Source: Actinocatenispora thailandica (GTDB lineage Bacteria > Actinomycetota > Actinomycetes > Mycobacteriales > Micromonosporaceae). Taken from it: a DNA stretch of 64,000 nucleotides. Every line of letters begins with the position of its first letter. The stretch's first letter is position 1. Shown here in pieces: positions 18,160-26,867 of this stretch. Made by a program: the position numbers and the translations under genes. Location of the stretch: assembly GCF_016865425.1 (NCBI RefSeq), contig NZ_AP023355.1:6074198-6138197 (forward strand), given 5' to 3'. The notes beneath the pieces are model-generated. The model ran no database searches. It had not been told where the DNA came from and saw only the letters and a program-made list of their open reading frames with translations.

Positions 18160-18612
18160 GTGGAACCGTTCGATCAGAACGCCATCGCCGGAGTCGGCCC
18201 GCTCGGTCCGGCGGTCGATCGGACCGGGGTCGAGATCCGGCAGGCCAGCGCCGACCGGGTGGTCGGCACGATGCCCGTCGCCGGCAACACCCAGTCGTAC
18301 GGGATGCTGCACGGCGGCGTGTCCTGCGTGCTGGCCGAGACGCTCGGCACCATGGCCGCGGCGCTGCATGCCGGGCCGCGACGGCGCGCCGTCGGCGTCG
18401 AGATCAACGCCACCCACCACCGGCCCGCCGTGGCCGGCACCATCACCGGGACCGCCACCCCGCTGCATCGCGGCGACACCCTTGCCACGTACCGGATCGT
18501 GCTCACCGACGACGCCGGCCGGACGGTCTGCACCGCCCGGCTGACCTGCCTGATCCGGGACCTGGACAGCGCGGCCGGCGGCCCCGGAGGCGGCGAGATC
18601 TCGGCGCGGTAA
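18160..18612 (+). CDS. PaaI-like hotdog thioesterase
   Basis: A 150-residue hotdog-fold thioesterase. The signature QSYGMLHGGVSCVLAET, with the HGG turn, is that of the PaaI/YdiI group, which hydrolyse aromatic acyl-CoA thioesters in the cytoplasm. GVEINATHHRP and a final strand ending in TARLTCLIRDL fit the fold. The GTG at 18160 has a strong GGAGGA 9 bases upstream. In this context it may release CoA from intermediates of the paa pathway (operon 6 kb away) or of the nearby acyl-CoA synthetase. It is the first of three rightward genes, with a gap of 144 bases to the next. Confidence 0.82.
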   Translation: MEPFDQNAIAGVGPLGPAVDRTGVEIRQASADRVVGTMPVAGNTQSYGMLHGGVSCVLAETLGTMAAALHAGPRRRAVGVEINATHHRPAVAGTITGTATPLHRGDTLATYRIVLTDDAGRTVCTARLTCLIRDLDSAAGGPGGGEISAR

Positions 18613-18756
18613 CGGCCGCCGGCGAGGGTTGCGGACCGGGTACCGCTGGTCAAACATTGCAAATCACGGCCCCGAGCGCATCGATCGCATAGCGCGCTAG
18701 GTGGCATGCAAGCGTATCCACTTCCCGAAGGGAACGTTCGGACTGGAGCCGCCCAG

Positions 18757-19581
18757 ATGCCCACCGGATACAGCTTCGACAACGCCGGCGCGGCCGGCGC
18801 GAGACAGCTCGATCAGCTCAGCGAGGCGTTCGACGGGCACACCACGTCCGTCCTCACCGAGTACGGGGTGGGCCGCGGCTGGCGGTGCCTGGACATCGGG
18901 GCCGGGGCCGGCTCCATCGCCGGCTGGCTCGCCGACCGGGTCGGGCCGCAGGGGCACGTCACCGCCACCGACGTGAAGCCGCAGTACCTCACCGAGCGGG
19001 ACAACCTGACGGTGCTCACCCACGACATCGGCAGCGATCCGGTACCGGCCGGCGAGTACGACCTGATCCACGCCCGGATGGTGTTCGTCCACCTGCCGAA
19101 CCGGCAGGAGGTACTCGCCCGGCTGGTCTCCGCGCTGCGCCCGGGTGGCCTGATCGTCGTGTCGGACTGCGACTGCCGGGAACGCGACCCCATCCTGGCC
19201 GCTCCCGACCCCGCGGCGGCGAAGACGTTCGAGCTGTTCAACGACCTCATCCGGGACCTCGGCTGGCGCAACGGCGCGGACCTCGGCTGGACCAGGTACA
19301 CCTACTCCGCGATGCGCGCCGCCGGGCTGCTGCCGGACCGGACCGTGGTGTTCGGCCGGTCCTGGGCCGGCGGCAGCGCCGGATGCGGCCTGTACCAGGC
19401 GTTGGCGTACCAGATCGAGCCGGTGCTGCGCGCCGGCGGGATGACCGACGAGCAGATCGCGGAGCTGCACCGGCTGCTCGACGATCCCGGGTTCGTACTC
19501 TCCGCCTGGCTGATGCACACCACGGTGGGGCGGCGTCCCGGGCCGGTGGTACCGGCCGGGCGGCGGCAGGGCGGGTCCTGA
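18757..19581 (+). CDS. Class I SAM-dependent methyltransferase
   Basis: A 274-residue methyltransferase. Motif I is CLDIGAGAGSIAGWLADRVG, the acidic ribose-binding residue is in VTATDVKP, and ALRPGGLIVVSDCDCRERDP is the usual post-motif strand. It resembles the many small-molecule methyltransferases of actinomycete natural-product loci. The ATG at 18757 has GGAG 8 bases upstream and gives the natural MPTGYSFDNAG start; an ATG at 18706 would add 17 residues. Its stop codon overlaps the start of the acyl-CoA synthetase by one base (TGATG), so the two are translationally coupled and probably act in one pathway. Confidence 0.83.
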   Translation: MPTGYSFDNAGAAGARQLDQLSEAFDGHTTSVLTEYGVGRGWRCLDIGAGAGSIAGWLADRVGPQGHVTATDVKPQYLTERDNLTVLTHDIGSDPVPAGEYDLIHARMVFVHLPNRQEVLARLVSALRPGGLIVVSDCDCRERDPILAAPDPAAAKTFELFNDLIRDLGWRNGADLGWTRYTYSAMRAAGLLPDRTVVFGRSWAGGSAGCGLYQALAYQIEPVLRAGGMTDEQIAELHRLLDDPGFVLSAWLMHTTVGRRPGPVVPAGRRQGGS

Positions 19582-21212
19582 TGCGCGACGGGTACCGCAG
19601 CCCACCGGTGCCGACCGCGAGCGGGCTGTCCAGCATGGCCGACCCGGTGTTCCGGAACGCCGCGGAGCATCCCGACGCGGTCGCCTTCGTCCCGTCGGTG
19701 GGCGCCGCCCCGATCCGCGCGGCCGAGTTCGCCGCGCTGGTGACCGCCGTGGCCAAGGGCCTGATCGCGGTGGGAGTCCGCACCGGCGACCGGGTCGCCC
19801 TGCTGTCCGCGACCTGCTACGAGTGGACCGTCTGCGACTACGCGCTCTGGTCGATCGGCGCCGTCAGCGTGCCGATGTACGACACCGCGAGCGTCGAGCA
19901 GGTCGGCTGGATCCTGCGGGACTCCGGCGCCGGTTGGTGCCTCGTCGGCGGAGCCGCCGAGGCCGGCGTCGTCGAGACGGCGGCCGGCACGATCGACGGC
20001 CCCCCGCCGCAGCTGCTGCGGCTGGACGACGGTGCACTGGCGGCGCTCGCCGCGCGGGCCCCGGAGGTCGACGACGAGGTGTTCGGGCAGCGCCGGAAGG
20101 TGCCACCGGAGTCGGTCGCGACCATCATCTACACCAGCGGGACGACCGGGCCGGCCAAGGGCGTGACGATCAGCCACGACAACTTCCTGTCGAACCTGGA
20201 CGGGTTCCTGCACCGGCTCGACCCGGTGTTCGCGCCGGGCGGTGCGATCGTGCTGTTCCTGCCGCTCGCGCACATCTTCACCCGGACGATGCAGTGCGCT
20301 TCGGTGCTGCGCCGGGTCCGCATCACCCACCTCTCCCGTACCGCGGAGCTGGCGGCCGGCCTGGCCGCGGCCCGGCCGACGGTGCTGCCGCTGGTCCCCC
20401 GGTTCATGGAGAAGCTGCGGGACGCGGCGCCGAACGGCGATGCCCGGGCGGTACTCGGCGGCCGGTGCGGCGCGATCGTGGTCGGCGGCGCCCCGCACGA
20501 CGAGCGGATCGGCCAGTTCTACCGGTCCGCCGGGATCGCCGTCTACGAGGGGTACGGGTTGACCGAGGTGGCCGGCCCGGCCACCATCAACGGACCGGAC
20601 GCGACCCGGCTGGGTACGGTGGGCCAGCCGCTGCCCGCAGTTTCGGTACGCATCGCCGCCGACGGTGAGGTCCTGGTGCGCGGCGACTGCGTGTTCGGCG
20701 GCTACCACCGCAATCCGGCGGCGACCGCCGGCGCGCTGGTGGACGGCTGGTTGCACACCGGTGACATCGGGGCGCTGGACGACGACGGCTTCCTGTCGAT
20801 CACCGGGCGCAAGAAGGACCTGGTCATCACCGCCGGCGGCAAGAACGTCGACGTGACGACGCTGGAGAGCCGGCTGCGGGCGCACCCGCTGATCAGCCAG
20901 GCGGTGGTGGTCGGCGACCGCCGGCCGTTCGTGTCCTGCCTGGTCACGCTGGACCGGGTGGCGCTGCGCGAGCGCGGTCACCCCGGTGGGCCGCTCGATC
21001 GGGATCCGCTGCTGCGGGCCGAGATCCAGGCGGCGGTGACGGCAGCCAACCAGGCGGTGTCGCGCGCCGAGTCGATCCGCGCGTTCCGCATCCTGGACGG
21101 CGAGCTGACCGTCGCCGGCGGCGAGCTCACCGCCTCGCTGAAGATCCGCCGCGAGACGGTCGCCTCCCGCTACCGGGCCGAGATCGACGCGATGTACCTG
21201 CCGGATTCGTAA
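19581..21212 (+). CDS. AMP-dependent acyl-CoA synthetase, FadD15-like
   Basis: A 543-residue adenylate-forming ligase. The ATP-binding loop IIYTSGTTGPAKGV is at about residues 183-196, the A5-type motif is YEGYGLTEVAGP, A7 is GWLHTGDIG and A8 is SITGRKKDLVITAGGKNVDV. These are features of long-chain or aromatic acyl-CoA ligases of the FadD15/AMP-forming group; it is somewhat shorter than FadD15 (about 600). It activates a carboxylic acid to its CoA thioester. Coupled to the methyltransferase and next to a thioesterase, it may load the substrate of this locus. The A10-like lysine is probably the one in TASLKIRRE near the C-terminus. Confidence 0.87.
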   Translation: MRDGYRSPPVPTASGLSSMADPVFRNAAEHPDAVAFVPSVGAAPIRAAEFAALVTAVAKGLIAVGVRTGDRVALLSATCYEWTVCDYALWSIGAVSVPMYDTASVEQVGWILRDSGAGWCLVGGAAEAGVVETAAGTIDGPPPQLLRLDDGALAALAARAPEVDDEVFGQRRKVPPESVATIIYTSGTTGPAKGVTISHDNFLSNLDGFLHRLDPVFAPGGAIVLFLPLAHIFTRTMQCASVLRRVRITHLSRTAELAAGLAAARPTVLPLVPRFMEKLRDAAPNGDARAVLGGRCGAIVVGGAPHDERIGQFYRSAGIAVYEGYGLTEVAGPATINGPDATRLGTVGQPLPAVSVRIAADGEVLVRGDCVFGGYHRNPAATAGALVDGWLHTGDIGALDDDGFLSITGRKKDLVITAGGKNVDVTTLESRLRAHPLISQAVVVGDRRPFVSCLVTLDRVALRERGHPGGPLDRDPLLRAEIQAAVTAANQAVSRAESIRAFRILDGELTVAGGELTASLKIRRETVASRYRAEIDAMYLPDS

Positions 21213-21370
21213 CGATGCACCGGACAACACCTGAAGACATCGACAACGGTCTTTCCTCCGGCGGACATTCATGATGCAATCCAGCGGTTCATAACTCCTT
21301 GCGCTGTTGGTAATGCATAACCGTATTCATCGATGACTGCGTTGTATGCCCGTCTCGGAGGGGTGGCCGG

Positions 21371-24112
21371 TTGAGCGAGCGGCAGAGCACCACGGAACGG
21401 TCCGGCACCCCGGAGCGACCCGGCACCCCGGAACGACCCGGCACCGCAGAGCGATCAGGCACCGCAGAGCGGCCGACCACCTCGGGGCGACGGCGGGGCC
21501 CGGTGGCCCGGCTGCGTGACGCCCGGATCCGTACCAAGCTCGGGCTGATCCTGATCGTGCCGATCACCGCGCTGATCGGGGTCGCCGCCGTCCAGCTGGT
21601 CGGCACCGGCCAGGACGTGCTGCAGGCCCGGCAGGCGATCCAGCACGCCCGGCTCGCCGACCGCGCCAGCGCGCTGACGACCGACCTGCAGACCGAACGA
21701 ACGCTCGCCGCGACCCTGCTCACGACGCCGAAGCAGAAGCAGGGCCCCGCCGCCCGGGCGTACCGGGCGCAGATCGCCCGGGCCGACAAGCAGGTCCGGG
21801 CGTACCGGGCGGCGCGCGCCGACCTGGACAGCTCGGAGAGCAGCCTGACGGACCTGCTGGGGCGCATCGACACCCAGCTCGACGAGCTCGACCCGCTGCG
21901 CCGGTCGATCGAGAAGCGCGACATCATCCCGCTGTCCACCGCGGTGTTCAGCTACCGCAGCCTGATCGCGGACCTGCTCGCCTACCGGCAGACGCTGGCC
22001 AACGTCGCCGGGTCCGACGAGGCGGCCAACCTGGCCCGCGGCGCGAGCGCGATGGCCTCGCACACCGAGATGACCTCGCAGGAGCAGGAGGTCGGCATCG
22101 TCATGCTGGCCGGCGGCGCCGACGTGACCTCCGCCCAGCACGAGTCGTTCCAGGCCAACCTGGAAGGCCAGGCCGAGGCGCTGCGCGCGTTCCGGGACGC
22201 CGTCGACGCCGACCACGTCACCGCCATGGAACGGACGATCGCCGGCCGGGGTGTCGGAGCGAACGCCGGTACCCCGCTGCCGGGCGACCGGCGCACGATG
22301 ACCAACGCCCAGGCCCAGAGCGACATCATCGCCGCCCAGCGGTACGAGGGTGATCTGAGCCGGGCCAGCGCCGGCGACGCCGTCACGTTCCCGGACAAGG
22401 CCGGTGCCGCGCAGTGGACGGAGACGATGGGCACCCGGGTCGCGCTCAGTGGCCTGGTGGACAGCCGGCTCCGGGCGCAGTTCCGCGCCCTCGTCCAGCG
22501 ACAGGAGAACGATCTGCTCCGCCAGCTCATCGCCGAGTCCGCGGCGGTGTCGCTGATGGTGCTGGTGGCGATCGCGATCGCGCTGCTGACCGCCCGCTCC
22601 ATGGCCCGGTCGCTGCACCGGCTGCGGGCCGGTGCGCTGTCCGTGGCGTACCAGGAGCTGCCGGCCACCGTGAGCCGGCTCCGGGACCCGGGCACCCTCG
22701 GCGCGCTCACCGCGGACGACATCGCCGCCGGCGTGGAGGACGCGGTGGCGCGGCCCAGCCAGGACGAGATCGGCCAGGTGTCCGAGGCGTTCAACGTGGT
22801 GCACCGGGAGACGGTCCGGATCGCCGCCGAGCAGGCCACGCTCCGCAACAGCGTGTCGACGATGTTCGTCAACCTGGCGCGCCGGTCCCAGCTGATGGTC
22901 GACCGGCTGATCCGGCGCATCGACCAGATGGAACAGGGCGAGCAGAACCCGGACCGGCTCGGCCAGCTGTTCCATCTCGACCACCTGGCCACCCAGATGC
23001 GCCGCAACGACGAGAACCTGCTGGTACTGGTCGGGGTGGACGTGAGCCGGGCGCGCCGGGAGCCGGCGGCGCTGGGTGACGTGCTGCGCGCCGCGCAGTC
23101 CCAGGTGGAGCAGTACACCCGGGTCGAGCTGGGCGTCGTGGACATGGGTGTGGACGTCGTCGGCAGCGCGGTGAACGACCTGGTCCATCTGATCGCGGAG
23201 CTGCTGGACAACGCGACGTCGTTCTCGCCGCCGGACACCGTCGTGACGGCGGAGGCGTGTTGGATCGGCAACCGGGCCTACGTCACGATCACCGACTACG
23301 GCACCGGCATCCGCGCCGACCGGCTGCGCGAGCTCAACCGGCGGCTGGCCGACCCGCCGTCCGTGGACGCGTCGCTGTCCCGGAACATGGGCCTCGCCGT
23401 GGTGGGCCGGCTGGCCAAGCACATCGGTGCCACCGTCGAGCTGCGCTCCCCGGCGCAACGCGGCACGCTGGCCGAGGTGGTCATCCCGCAGGAGATCCTG
23501 GAGTCGCCGGGGCACCGGACGTTCACGGACCCGGCGGCGGCACGCCAACCGGTCGAGCCGCCGCGGGCCGCGCGGGCGGCGCAGCCGGTGCCGGCGCGGC
23601 CGTCCATCGGGCTGCCACCGCGCGCCGCGGTCGCCGAGGCACCGGTGCGGGAGCCGGCGCCGGTGGGTGCCGACCGCTGGGCGGGCACCGCCGAGGCGGT
23701 CGACCAGACCTCGGAGCTGCCGCAGTTGCGGCCGGCCGAGTCGGCATGGTTCCAGACCGCGTCGCCGGCGCCCAGGCACGAGCAGGCCCCCGAGGTACCC
23801 GAAATGCCGCGTGGCGGGCCCGAGCGGCAGCCACGGGCGGCGGCGACCGGGCGCTGGCAGTCGCCCGCCGACGACGGGTGGCGGCTGGCCGCGACGGCCC
23901 CGCAGCTCGGCGACCGGCGCACGTCCGGCGGCCTACCGCGGCGCGACCCGCAGGCGCAGCTGGTGCCCGGCAGCGTGACCGGGCGACCGGCACCGGCCAG
24001 CCGGCAGCGGTCGGCCGAGGCGGTTCGCGGCACGTTGTCGTCCTATCACCGGGGCCTGCAACGGGCTCGGGTCGGCGACCGGTACCAGTCGGACGAGTCG
24101 GAGCCGCGCTGA
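21371..24112 (+). CDS. Nitrate/nitrite-sensor-like histidine kinase, CvnA type, orphan
   Basis: A 913-residue membrane sensor. Residues 9-38 are six-residue repeats (ERxGTx). One transmembrane helix is at about 58-77, an extracytoplasmic NIT-like helical domain runs to about 385, a second helix is at about 386-410, and a HAMP-like linker follows. A kinase core has LFHLDHLATQMRRNDENLLVL (candidate H-box near 533), the N-box AELLDNATSFSPP near 606-620 and G1 DYGTGI near 641. About 200 low-complexity Pro/Ala/Arg residues end the protein. This is the architecture of CvnA kinases of actinobacterial conservons, whose partners are a roadblock protein, a DUF742 protein and a small GTPase. None of these follows here. 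The TTG start has GGAGGGG upstream. Confidence 0.82.
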   Translation: MSERQSTTERSGTPERPGTPERPGTAERSGTAERPTTSGRRRGPVARLRDARIRTKLGLILIVPITALIGVAAVQLVGTGQDVLQARQAIQHARLADRASALTTDLQTERTLAATLLTTPKQKQGPAARAYRAQIARADKQVRAYRAARADLDSSESSLTDLLGRIDTQLDELDPLRRSIEKRDIIPLSTAVFSYRSLIADLLAYRQTLANVAGSDEAANLARGASAMASHTEMTSQEQEVGIVMLAGGADVTSAQHESFQANLEGQAEALRAFRDAVDADHVTAMERTIAGRGVGANAGTPLPGDRRTMTNAQAQSDIIAAQRYEGDLSRASAGDAVTFPDKAGAAQWTETMGTRVALSGLVDSRLRAQFRALVQRQENDLLRQLIAESAAVSLMVLVAIAIALLTARSMARSLHRLRAGALSVAYQELPATVSRLRDPGTLGALTADDIAAGVEDAVARPSQDEIGQVSEAFNVVHRETVRIAAEQATLRNSVSTMFVNLARRSQLMVDRLIRRIDQMEQGEQNPDRLGQLFHLDHLATQMRRNDENLLVLVGVDVSRARREPAALGDVLRAAQSQVEQYTRVELGVVDMGVDVVGSAVNDLVHLIAELLDNATSFSPPDTVVTAEACWIGNRAYVTITDYGTGIRADRLRELNRRLADPPSVDASLSRNMGLAVVGRLAKHIGATVELRSPAQRGTLAEVVIPQEILESPGHRTFTDPAAARQPVEPPRAARAAQPVPARPSIGLPPRAAVAEAPVREPAPVGADRWAGTAEAVDQTSELPQLRPAESAWFQTASPAPRHEQAPEVPEMPRGGPERQPRAAATGRWQSPADDGWRLAATAPQLGDRRTSGGLPRRDPQAQLVPGSVTGRPAPASRQRSAEAVRGTLSSYHRGLQRARVGDRYQSDESEPR
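21395..21484 (+). repeat. In-frame 18-bp tandem repeats in the sensor kinase N-terminus
   Basis: Five consecutive 18-bp units (21395, 21413, 21431, 21449, 21467) encode ERSGTP, ERPGTP, ERPGTA, ERSGTA and ERPTTS. They form a charged, disordered cytoplasmic tail before the first membrane helix, and unit number could vary between strains. Confidence 0.85.
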
Positions 24113-24236
24113 GGGCGAACCGGGCCGCCGGCCGGCGACGTCCGCACCGCTGCCCCGGATCGTGTTCGCGCAGCTCCGGTTTCGCCCGGCGAGGCTGCGC
24201 GGGCACCTGCCGGGCCGCCGTCACGGCCGCGAGCGA

Positions 24237-25343
24237 TCAGCCGTCGTAGTCGACCTCGACGTGCTCGCTGACCGGGCTCGACTGGCAGGTCAGCACGTAG
24301 CCGGCGGCCAGCTCGTCGGGTTCCAGGGCGAAGTTGCGGGCCATCCGGACCTCGCCGCTGGTCACCTTCGCCCGGCAGGTGGAGCAGACCCCACCGCGGC
24401 ACGAGTACGGCAGCTCACCGCGCACGTCGAGCGCCCGGTCCAGGATCCGCTCGTGGTAGGCCATCCCGAACGTGCTGGCCCGGCCGTCCAGCGTGATGGT
24501 CACCTGCGCCTCCCCCGCCGGTACCGGGGTGTCCGACGGTGCGGCGGGCGGCTCGGCGCTGACGTGGAACAGCTCGCTGTGCACCGCCCGGTCGTCGATC
24601 CCGGAGTCCGCGAGCAGTTGCTGCGCGCCGACGACCATCCCGTACGGGCCGCACAGGAACCATTCGTCCACTGTGGACGGATCGAGCAGGGTGGCCAGCA
24701 GCCGGCCGATCCGGTCGGTGTCCAGCCGGCCGGACAGCAACTCCGAGCCACCCGGCTCCCGGGACAGCACGTGCACCAGGTGCAGCCGGTCCGGGTACCG
24801 GTCCTTCAGGTCGGCCAGCTCGTCGACGAACATCACCGAGCGCACGAACCGGTTGCCGTACAGCACGGTGAACCGGCTCGCCGGCTCGACCGCCAGCGCG
24901 GTGGCGACCAGCGACAGTACCGGCGTGATCCCGCTGCCGGCGACGATCGCGGCGTAGTGCCGGGACCGGTTCGGGGTCAGCTCGGTGGTGAAGTGGCCCA
25001 GCGGGGGCAGCACCTCGACCCGGTCGCCGACGGCGAGTTCCTCGGCCACGTACCGGGAGAAGACCCCGTCCGGGATCAACTTCACCCCCACCTGCAGCTC
25101 GCCGTCGGCGGCAAGCAGCGCCGGCGTGGAACAGATCGAGTACGAGCGGCGCGCGTCGGTGCCGGCCACGAGGTGCCGCACCGTCAGGTGCTGGCCCGGC
25201 CGGAACGCGAACGTGTCGCGCAGCTCCGGCGGTACCGCGAACCCGAGCAGGTAGGCGTCGTCGGTCAGCCGCTCCAGCCGGGCGACGGCCAGCTTGTGGA
25301 ACTCCGGGCGGCGGCGCGTCGGCCGGCGCAGCGTGACCGCCAT
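24237..25343 (-). CDS. paaE: Phenylacetyl-CoA epoxidase reductase subunit PaaE
   Basis: A 368-residue oxidoreductase that passes electrons from NADPH through FAD and a 2Fe-2S centre to the di-iron PaaA subunit. The FAD-binding region has RSYSICST, the nucleotide-binding region has AGSGITPVLSL, and the plant-type ferredoxin domain at the C-terminus has CRGGVCSTC near residues 316-324 plus a last cysteine in VLTCQSS. The ATG at 25343 overlaps the PaaD stop by one base (TGATG). It is the last gene of paaABCDE. Length matches PaaE of other bacteria. Confidence 0.94.
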   Translation of the reverse strand: MAVTLRRPTRRRPEFHKLAVARLERLTDDAYLLGFAVPPELRDTFAFRPGQHLTVRHLVAGTDARRSYSICSTPALLAADGELQVGVKLIPDGVFSRYVAEELAVGDRVEVLPPLGHFTTELTPNRSRHYAAIVAGSGITPVLSLVATALAVEPASRFTVLYGNRFVRSVMFVDELADLKDRYPDRLHLVHVLSREPGGSELLSGRLDTDRIGRLLATLLDPSTVDEWFLCGPYGMVVGAQQLLADSGIDDRAVHSELFHVSAEPPAAPSDTPVPAGEAQVTITLDGRASTFGMAYHERILDRALDVRGELPYSCRGGVCSTCRAKVTSGEVRMARNFALEPDELAAGYVLTCQSSPVSEHVEVDYDG

Positions 25344-25819
25344 CAGTGCTCCTTGATCCGGTCGAACGGCTCGCCGCAGGCTCGGCACCGCCACAGCGCG
25401 GTACAGGCGGTCGACGAGTAGCGGGACAGCTCCTCGGTGTCCGGCGACGCGCAGTTCGGGCAGCGCACCGACAGCCGTAGCGGGACCGTGCCGTCGCCGC
25501 GCGGTCCGGGTGGGGCGATGCCGGCGGCGTCGAGCTTCGCCCGGCCGGCCGCGCTGATCTGCTCGGTCGTCCAGGGCGGCGACAGCTGGGTCTCGACCGC
25601 CACGTCGGACACGCCGATCTCGGCCAGCCGGGACCGGATGTCGGCGCGGATCACGTCCATCGCCGGGCACCCCGAGTACGTCGGCGTGATCGCGACCAGC
25701 ACCCGGCCGTCCACCACCGACACGGTACGGAGGATGCCCAGGTCGTCGATCGTCACCACCGGCAGCTCGGGGTCGGCGACGGCGGCGACCGCGGCGCGGG
25801 CCGCAGCCTCGGTCACCAT
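25343..25819 (-). CDS. paaD: Phenylacetyl-CoA epoxidase assembly factor PaaD
   Basis: A 158-residue member of the MIP18/DUF59 family, thought to help mature the metal centres of the epoxidase. The N-terminal part carries DPELPVVTIDDLGILR and YSGCPAMDVI, and the C-terminal part has a zinc-ribbon-like pair CPNC and CRAC typical of PaaD. Start ATG at 25819 overlaps the end of paaC by seven bases; a GTG one codon later is possible. Confidence 0.92.
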   Translation of the reverse strand: MVTEAAARAAVAAVADPELPVVTIDDLGILRTVSVVDGRVLVAITPTYSGCPAMDVIRADIRSRLAEIGVSDVAVETQLSPPWTTEQISAAGRAKLDAAGIAPPGPRGDGTVPLRLSVRCPNCASPDTEELSRYSSTACTALWRCRACGEPFDRIKEH

Positions 25820-26556
25820 GTCGCACCCGGGTGGGCCCGGTGCAGGTACTGCATCTCGGCGAGCAGGTAGCCCATCGCCTCGGTGTGCACGCCGTGCCGG
25901 CCGCCGGTCGGCGCCCAGTCGTCGTCCGGTACCGCCAGCGTCGCCTCGGTCAGCACCTTGTCCACCGTGGACAGCCAGGGCTCGCGCAGGGTGGCCGGAT
26001 CGACCGCGACGCCCTCGGCCAGCAGCGCCGCATCGATCCAGTCGGCCTGGAACAGCTCGTGCGAGTACGGCCAGACCCGGTCGAGCGCGGCCGCCATCCG
26101 CTGGTGCGCCTCGGGGGTACCGTCCCCGAGCCGCAGCGTCCACAGCCGGGCGTGATCCACGTGGTACTCGGTCTCGGTGACCGCCTTGGCGGCGATCGCG
26201 GCGAGCCGCTCGTCGCTGCTGCGGCGCAGTGCGGAGTACAGCTCGTGCTGGTAGGCGGCGAAGCACAGCAGCTTGGCGATGGTCACCGCGAAGTCGCCGT
26301 TGTCCAGCTCGACCAGCTGGCAGTTGCGGAAGTCCTGCTCGTCGCGGAGGAAGGCGAGGTCGTCCTCGTCCCGGCCGGCACCCTCCAGCTCGCCCGCATA
26401 GCTCAGCAGCAACCGCGCCTGCCCCAGGGTGTCCAGGGCGATGTTGGCCAGCGCGACGTCCTCCTCCAGCTCCGGAGCGCGGGACGTCCACTCGGCGAGC
26501 CGTTGCGCGGCGATCAGGCCGTCGTCGGCCAGCGCCAGCACGTAGTCGGATCTCAC
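25813..26556 (-). CDS. paaC: Phenylacetyl-CoA epoxidase structural subunit PaaC
   Basis: A 247-residue ferritin-like protein that pairs with PaaA in the epoxidase core but lacks the complete iron site. Signature segments are ALANIALDTLGQARLLLSYAGELEG, DFRNCQLVELDNGDFAVTIAKLL and TETEYHVDHARLWTLRLGDGT. The GTG start overlaps the paaB stop by four bases (GTGA), so translation is coupled. Length and order match known paa operons. Confidence 0.94.
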   Translation of the reverse strand: MRSDYVLALADDGLIAAQRLAEWTSRAPELEEDVALANIALDTLGQARLLLSYAGELEGAGRDEDDLAFLRDEQDFRNCQLVELDNGDFAVTIAKLLCFAAYQHELYSALRRSSDERLAAIAAKAVTETEYHVDHARLWTLRLGDGTPEAHQRMAAALDRVWPYSHELFQADWIDAALLAEGVAVDPATLREPWLSTVDKVLTEATLAVPDDDWAPTGGRHGVHTEAMGYLLAEMQYLHRAHPGATW

Positions 26557-26867
26557 AGGTGCTCGACCCCCTCCGGTACCGGGTAGAACGTCGGATGCCG
26601 GTAGACCTTGTCGGCGGCCGGCTCGAAGAACGCGTCCTTCTCGTCCGGGCTGGACGCGGTGATCGCCGCCGCCGGCACCACCCAGATCGACACCCCCTCC
26701 TGCCGTCGGGTGTACAGGTCGCGCGCGTTGCGCACCGCCAGCTCCGCGTCCGGCGCGTGCAGGCTACCGACGTGCGAGTGCGCCAGCCCGCGCCGCGGCC
26801 GGACGAACACCTCCCACAGCGGCCAACCCTGGCCGTTCGTTCCAGGCTGCGTGTTCTCGACGGTCAT
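26553..26867 (-). CDS. paaB: Phenylacetyl-CoA epoxidase subunit PaaB
   Basis: A 104-residue small subunit of the phenylacetyl-CoA epoxidase. The core [36 protein letters not shown] is characteristic of PaaB, which bridges PaaAC heterodimers. The start ATG overlaps the paaA stop by four bases (ATGA), and its own stop overlaps the paaC start. Confidence 0.94.
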   Translation of the reverse strand: MTVENTQPGTNGQGWPLWEVFVRPRRGLAHSHVGSLHAPDAELAVRNARDLYTRRQEGVSIWVVPAAAITASSPDEKDAFFEPAADKVYRHPTFYPVPEGVEHL

